Notes under the pieces: model-generated
Database searches by the model: none
Seen by the model: the letters and a program-made list of their open reading frames with translations, nothing else
What the model was told of the DNA's origin: nothing
NCBI RefSeq assembly: GCF_036345175.1
Contig: NZ_CP107780.1
Coordinates: forward strand, 7,688,001-7,752,000
Length of the DNA: 64,000 nucleotides
Origin: Streptomyces sp. NBC_00576
Lineage (GTDB): Bacteria; Actinomycetota; Actinomycetes; Streptomycetales; Streptomycetaceae
Direction of reading: 5' to 3'
Made by a program: the position numbers and the translations under genes
In this document: piece by piece, positions 61,346 to 64,000 of the stretch
Position numbering within the stretch: position 1 is the stretch's first letter
Layout of the letters: every line of letters begins with the position of its first letter

Positions 61346-62494
61346 TCACAACGCTTCTGTTACCGGGGGTAGGTGTATGGCCCTCGGCAGGCAGTTCTCG
61401 ACTGAACTCGACGAGGAAAACCGATCATGGAGCGCACCGTCACACCTGCCGTCGCCAACGGATAGCGTCGACTTCTCCTTCGGTCGACCGGCTTCTTCGA
61501 CCGGCACTGCGGCAGGGACGGGGACGTGCGGGGGCAGCAGCTCCTCGGCGCGCAGTCCGTCCCAGACCGCGGCCGGTACCGTTCGCCGCAGCTGGTCCAC
61601 CGTGTCGCGGACCTCCTCGGCGGAACGCGCGCCGGACAGTACGCTCGCGACCGCCGGATGGCCGAGCGGGAAGCGCAGAGCGGCTGCGCGCAGCGGTACG
61701 CCGTGGCGTTCGGCGACCGCCTTCATACGCAGGGCCCGGTCGAGCACATGTGGTGGGGTGGGCGCGTAGTCGTACATGGCCCCGGGCTTGGGGTCGGTGA
61801 GCAGACCCGAGTTGAACACCCCGCCGACGATGACACTCCTGCCGCGGGCGGCGGCCTCCGGCAGTACCTCCGCAAGCCCCTCCTGCTCCAGCAGGGTGTA
61901 GCGGCCGGCGAGCAGCACGACGTCGATGTCGGTCTCGCGCAGGAAGCGGGCGGGGAGCGCGCACTGGTTCACTCCGATGCCGATCGCCTGGACGACGCCT
62001 TCGCCGCGCAGCCGTTCCAGCGCCGGGTAGGCCTCGGTGAGGGCCTGCTCGGCGTGGTGGTCCGGGTCGTGCAGCAGGGCGATGTCCACCCGGTCCAGGC
62101 CGAGGCGGTCCAGGCTGGCTTCCAGGGAGCGCAGCACGCCGTCCGCGCTGAAGTCCCAGACTCGGCGGTGGGTGCCGGGCACGGCGAAGCCGTGGGTGAG
62201 ATCGTCGCCGCGGCCGCTCTCCGGGTGGGGTTCGAGCAGTCGTCCGACCTTGGTGGAGACGGTGTACGTGTCGCGGTCGCGTCCACGCAGCGCGGCGCCC
62301 AGGCGTCGCTCGGACAGCCCGAGCCCGTAGTGCGGGGCGGTGTCGAAGGTGCGTACGCCCGCGTCCCAGGCCGCCTCCACCGCGGCGGACGCGGCCTCCT
62401 CGGTGACCGGGCGGAAGAGGTTGCCGATGGCGGCGGCCCCGAACGACAGTTCGGTGACCCTGGTGCCGGTGGTGCCCAGCGTGGTCGCTCTCAT
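61346..62494 (-). CDS. Aldo/keto reductase (L-fucose/aldose 1-dehydrogenase type)
   Basis: 382-residue AKR. The catalytic tetrad is visible: D-T-A-P-H-Y-G near residue 54 (Asp and Tyr), V-S-T-K-V-G (Lys) and A-L-L-H-D-P (His). The sequence resembles D-threo-aldose/L-fucose dehydrogenases that oxidise the sugar C1 to the lactone. The last ~45 residues (after P-V-E-E-A-G-R-P-K-E-K-S) are not family-like and suggest read-through after loss of the original stop. The ATG overlaps the SDR stop by 4 nt, so it belongs to the deoxysugar operon. Confidence 0.9.
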   Translation of the reverse strand: MRATTLGTTGTRVTELSFGAAAIGNLFRPVTEEAASAAVEAAWDAGVRTFDTAPHYGLGLSERRLGAALRGRDRDTYTVSTKVGRLLEPHPESGRGDDLTHGFAVPGTHRRVWDFSADGVLRSLEASLDRLGLDRVDIALLHDPDHHAEQALTEAYPALERLRGEGVVQAIGIGVNQCALPARFLRETDIDVVLLAGRYTLLEQEGLAEVLPEAAARGRSVIVGGVFNSGLLTDPKPGAMYDYAPTPPHVLDRALRMKAVAERHGVPLRAAALRFPLGHPAVASVLSGARSAEEVRDTVDQLRRTVPAAVWDGLRAEELLPPHVPVPAAVPVEEAGRPKEKSTLSVGDGRCDGALHDRFSSSSSVENCLPRAIHLPPVTEAL

Positions 62495-63249
62495 GCGCCG
62501 ACCGCCGGGCGCAGCCGGAGCCCCTGCATGCCGCCGTCGACGGCCAGGGCGAGGCCGGTGACGGAGGCCGCAGCGGGGCTCGCCAGATAGACCACGGCTG
62601 CCGCCACCTCGTCCGCGGTGACCAGGCGGCCCAGGGGCTGGCGAGCGTCGAGGGCGGCGCGTTCCGCCTCCGGGTCGTCGGCGGAGTCCAGGAGCCGGGT
62701 CACCCAGGGTGTGTCGGCGGTGCCGGGGTTGACGCAGTTGACGCGGATGCCCTCACGGACATGGTCCGCGGCCATCGCCAGGGTCAGCGACAGCACCGCA
62801 CCCTTGCTGGCGGAGTACAGGGCGCGCTGGGGGAGGCCCGCGGTGGCCGCGATGGAACAGGTGTTGACGATCGCCGCGTGCGACGAGCGCCGCAGATACG
62901 GCAGGGCGGCGCGGGTGGTGCGCACCGTCCCGAGGACGTTGATGTCGAGGACGCGGTGCCATTCCTCGTCGGGGTTGTCCTCGACGGTGCCGATGGCGCC
63001 GATGCCCGCGTTGTTGACCAGGATGTCCAGGCTTCCGAGTTGCTCGGCAGCGGCGTCCACGGCGATATGTACCGAGGCGTCGTCGCCGAGGTCGGCCTTG
63101 ATGGCGATCAGCGGCTCGGCGGCGCCGGAGGGGTCGAGGTCGAGGACGGCCACCGTGGCGCCGTGCTCGGCCAGCATCCGGGACGTGGCCCGCCCGATCC
63201 CGGACGCGCCGCCGGTGACGACGGCCTTGAGCCCTGACAGGCCGCTCAT
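62491..63249 (-). CDS. SDR oxidoreductase (2-keto-3-deoxy-sugar-acid dehydrogenase-like)
   Basis: 252-residue SDR. V-T-G-G-A-S-G-I-G near residue 10, N-N-A-G-I-G near 84, catalytic Y-S-A-S-K near 145, C-V-N-P-G-T near 175. The ATG at 63249 is preferred over 63282: a GAGGA motif precedes it and family sequence begins there. In non-phosphorylating L-fucose/L-rhamnose pathways an SDR of this type oxidises 2-keto-3-deoxy-L-fuconate. Coupled to the AKR by a 4-nt overlap. Confidence 0.9.
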   Translation of the reverse strand: MSGLSGLKAVVTGGASGIGRATSRMLAEHGATVAVLDLDPSGAAEPLIAIKADLGDDASVHIAVDAAAEQLGSLDILVNNAGIGAIGTVEDNPDEEWHRVLDINVLGTVRTTRAALPYLRRSSHAAIVNTCSIAATAGLPQRALYSASKGAVLSLTLAMAADHVREGIRVNCVNPGTADTPWVTRLLDSADDPEAERAALDARQPLGRLVTADEVAAAVVYLASPAAASVTGLALAVDGGMQGLRLRPAVGA

Positions 63250-63278
63250 GCCGCTCAAGTTCCTCAAAGGGGCGCCTT

Positions 63279-63611
63279 TCACGCTTGGCCGAAGGTCTGG
63301 CGCTGGGCGCCGAGGCCGTCGACGGACAGCTCGGCGGCATGGTCGCGGTAGTTCGACCCGACGCAGACGATCTTGCCGGGGCGGGCGAGAGGGGCACCGA
63401 TCCGCAGAACGTCCGGGTCCAGCTCGGGCAGACTTCCCGCCGCGACGGCCGCCCGGGCCCGGTCGACACCGTCAGAGGCGAGGAAGGCGCCGTCGATGTC
63501 GGAGGTCACGGAGGACAGATCAAGCAGTCGGCCCTCCTCCGTGCGGACGGCGGGCCGTTCCTCGCCGGGTGCGCCGACTCGTAGCAGTTTCACTGGGCGT
63601 TTCCTTGCCAT
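63279..63611 (-). pseudogene. FAH-family hydrolase, C-terminally truncated
   Basis: 110 residues that match only the N-terminal cap region of a ~285-residue FAH-family hydrolase (K-L-L-R-V-G-A-P-G-E-E-R-P-A ... R-P-G-K-I-V-C-V-G-S-N-Y-R-D-H-A-A-E). After that a few unrelated residues lead to a stop, and the SDR starts 30 nt later. The metal-binding catalytic part is gone, apparently by an internal deletion. The expected role in this pathway is hydrolysis of 2,4-diketo-3-deoxy-L-fuconate. Confidence 0.8.
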
Positions 63612-63655
63612 GGGTGGTTGTCAGATGGCTCCGGCGAGGGACGAGGGGACGACCG

Positions 63656-63994
63656 TCACGGTGTGCCGGTCTCGCTCAGATGCCAGATCTCGGTCAGGTC
63701 CGACCAGTTGCCCCCGGTGCCGGTATCGGCCCAGGGTTCCTGACAGGGGCCGGTGAGCTTCCACCAGGCCTGGGTGGTCGTGTCGGCGCCGATCGCGGCC
63801 ATGTCGGCCTCGAAGTCGTCGCCGTGGTACTCGAAGTAGCCGAACAGCGTGTCCTCGCGCAGAAAGATGCTGTAGTTGCGGATGTTCGCGGCCCGCAGCG
63901 CGGCCTCGACGCCCGGCCAGACCGCGGAGTGCAGGCGCAGATACAGGTCACGGTGCTCGGGCCGCAGGCGGATCGTCTGGGCAACCCGTTTCAT
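63656..63994 (-). CDS. L-rhamnose/L-fucose mutarotase
   Basis: 112 residues, complete, start ATG at 63994. Family motifs: L-H-S-A-V-W-P-G-V near residue 21, N-Y-S-I-F-L near 40, F-G-Y-F-E-Y near 51, W-W near 77. It interconverts the alpha and beta anomers of a 6-deoxysugar before oxidation by the downstream dehydrogenase. First of the four visible genes of the operon, which continues beyond the window. Confidence 0.93.
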   Translation of the reverse strand: MKRVAQTIRLRPEHRDLYLRLHSAVWPGVEAALRAANIRNYSIFLREDTLFGYFEYHGDDFEADMAAIGADTTTQAWWKLTGPCQEPWADTGTGGNWSDLTEIWHLSETGTP

Positions 63995-64000
63995 CTGGGT

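Larger units (their letters stand above)
60734..64000. mobile_element. Tandem integrated element E (left part)
   Basis: Begins with a P' arm similar to the others for about 75 nt, then diverges. It carries part of a deoxysugar pathway and runs off the window. Its right attachment site was not reached. Confidence 0.5.

Overview
The window is high-GC, GTG-rich, densely packed actinobacterial DNA, almost certainly Streptomyces. The left 14 kb is core chromosome: dgt, an FAD reductase, dnaG, an AbiEii-like nucleotidyltransferase pair, the principal-type sigma factor hrdA, a heterodimeric ABC exporter, an FGGY sugar kinase and a three-tRNA cluster (Asn, Asn, CAT anticodon). As far as I recall, dnaG and hrdA are also neighbours in Streptomyces coelicolor.

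From the CAT tRNA to the right edge the DNA is accessory. The last 46 nt of that tRNA recur at about 30.56, 40.80, 53.91 and 60.69 kb. Each recurrence is flanked by the same short motifs at almost fixed distances on both sides. The simplest reading is a tandem array of at least five integrated elements (A to E) that used one integrase and the tRNA 3' end as attB. The inner junctions have P-core-P' structure, and the intact tRNA has B-core-P' structure. No integrase is visible. The fifth copy still has a P' arm, so the array continues past the window.

Element A (about 16 kb) carries a toxin-truncated HigBA-like pair, a giant secreted LamG/SGNH-like protein, and a divergent 2,242-residue Rhs protein. 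The Rhs tip has an ADP-ribosyltransferase-like signature, and a small candidate immunity gene follows it. Element B (about 10 kb) is a polymorphic-toxin junkyard: a 5'-truncated Rhs with a REase-fold tip, several candidate immunity genes including a SUKH protein, and three damaged or frameshifted insertion sequences (IS5, IS630, ISAs1).

Element C (about 13 kb) carries a lipid-kinase-like protein, an atypical LuxR regulator, an MMPL transporter, and an FMO-SDR-aldehyde dehydrogenase operon with a VirS-like AraC regulator, which resembles the mycobacterial mymA locus. A TnpB gene is split into two halves about 6.6 kb apart on opposite strands, consistent with a single inversion. Element D (about 6.8 kb) is one catabolic operon (CoA-transferase A and B, FAH-fold hydrolase, MFS exporter, MBL hydrolase) under a divergent TetR with a clear operator. 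Element E starts with part of a non-phosphorylating deoxysugar (L-fucose/L-rhamnose) pathway whose FAH hydrolase is truncated.
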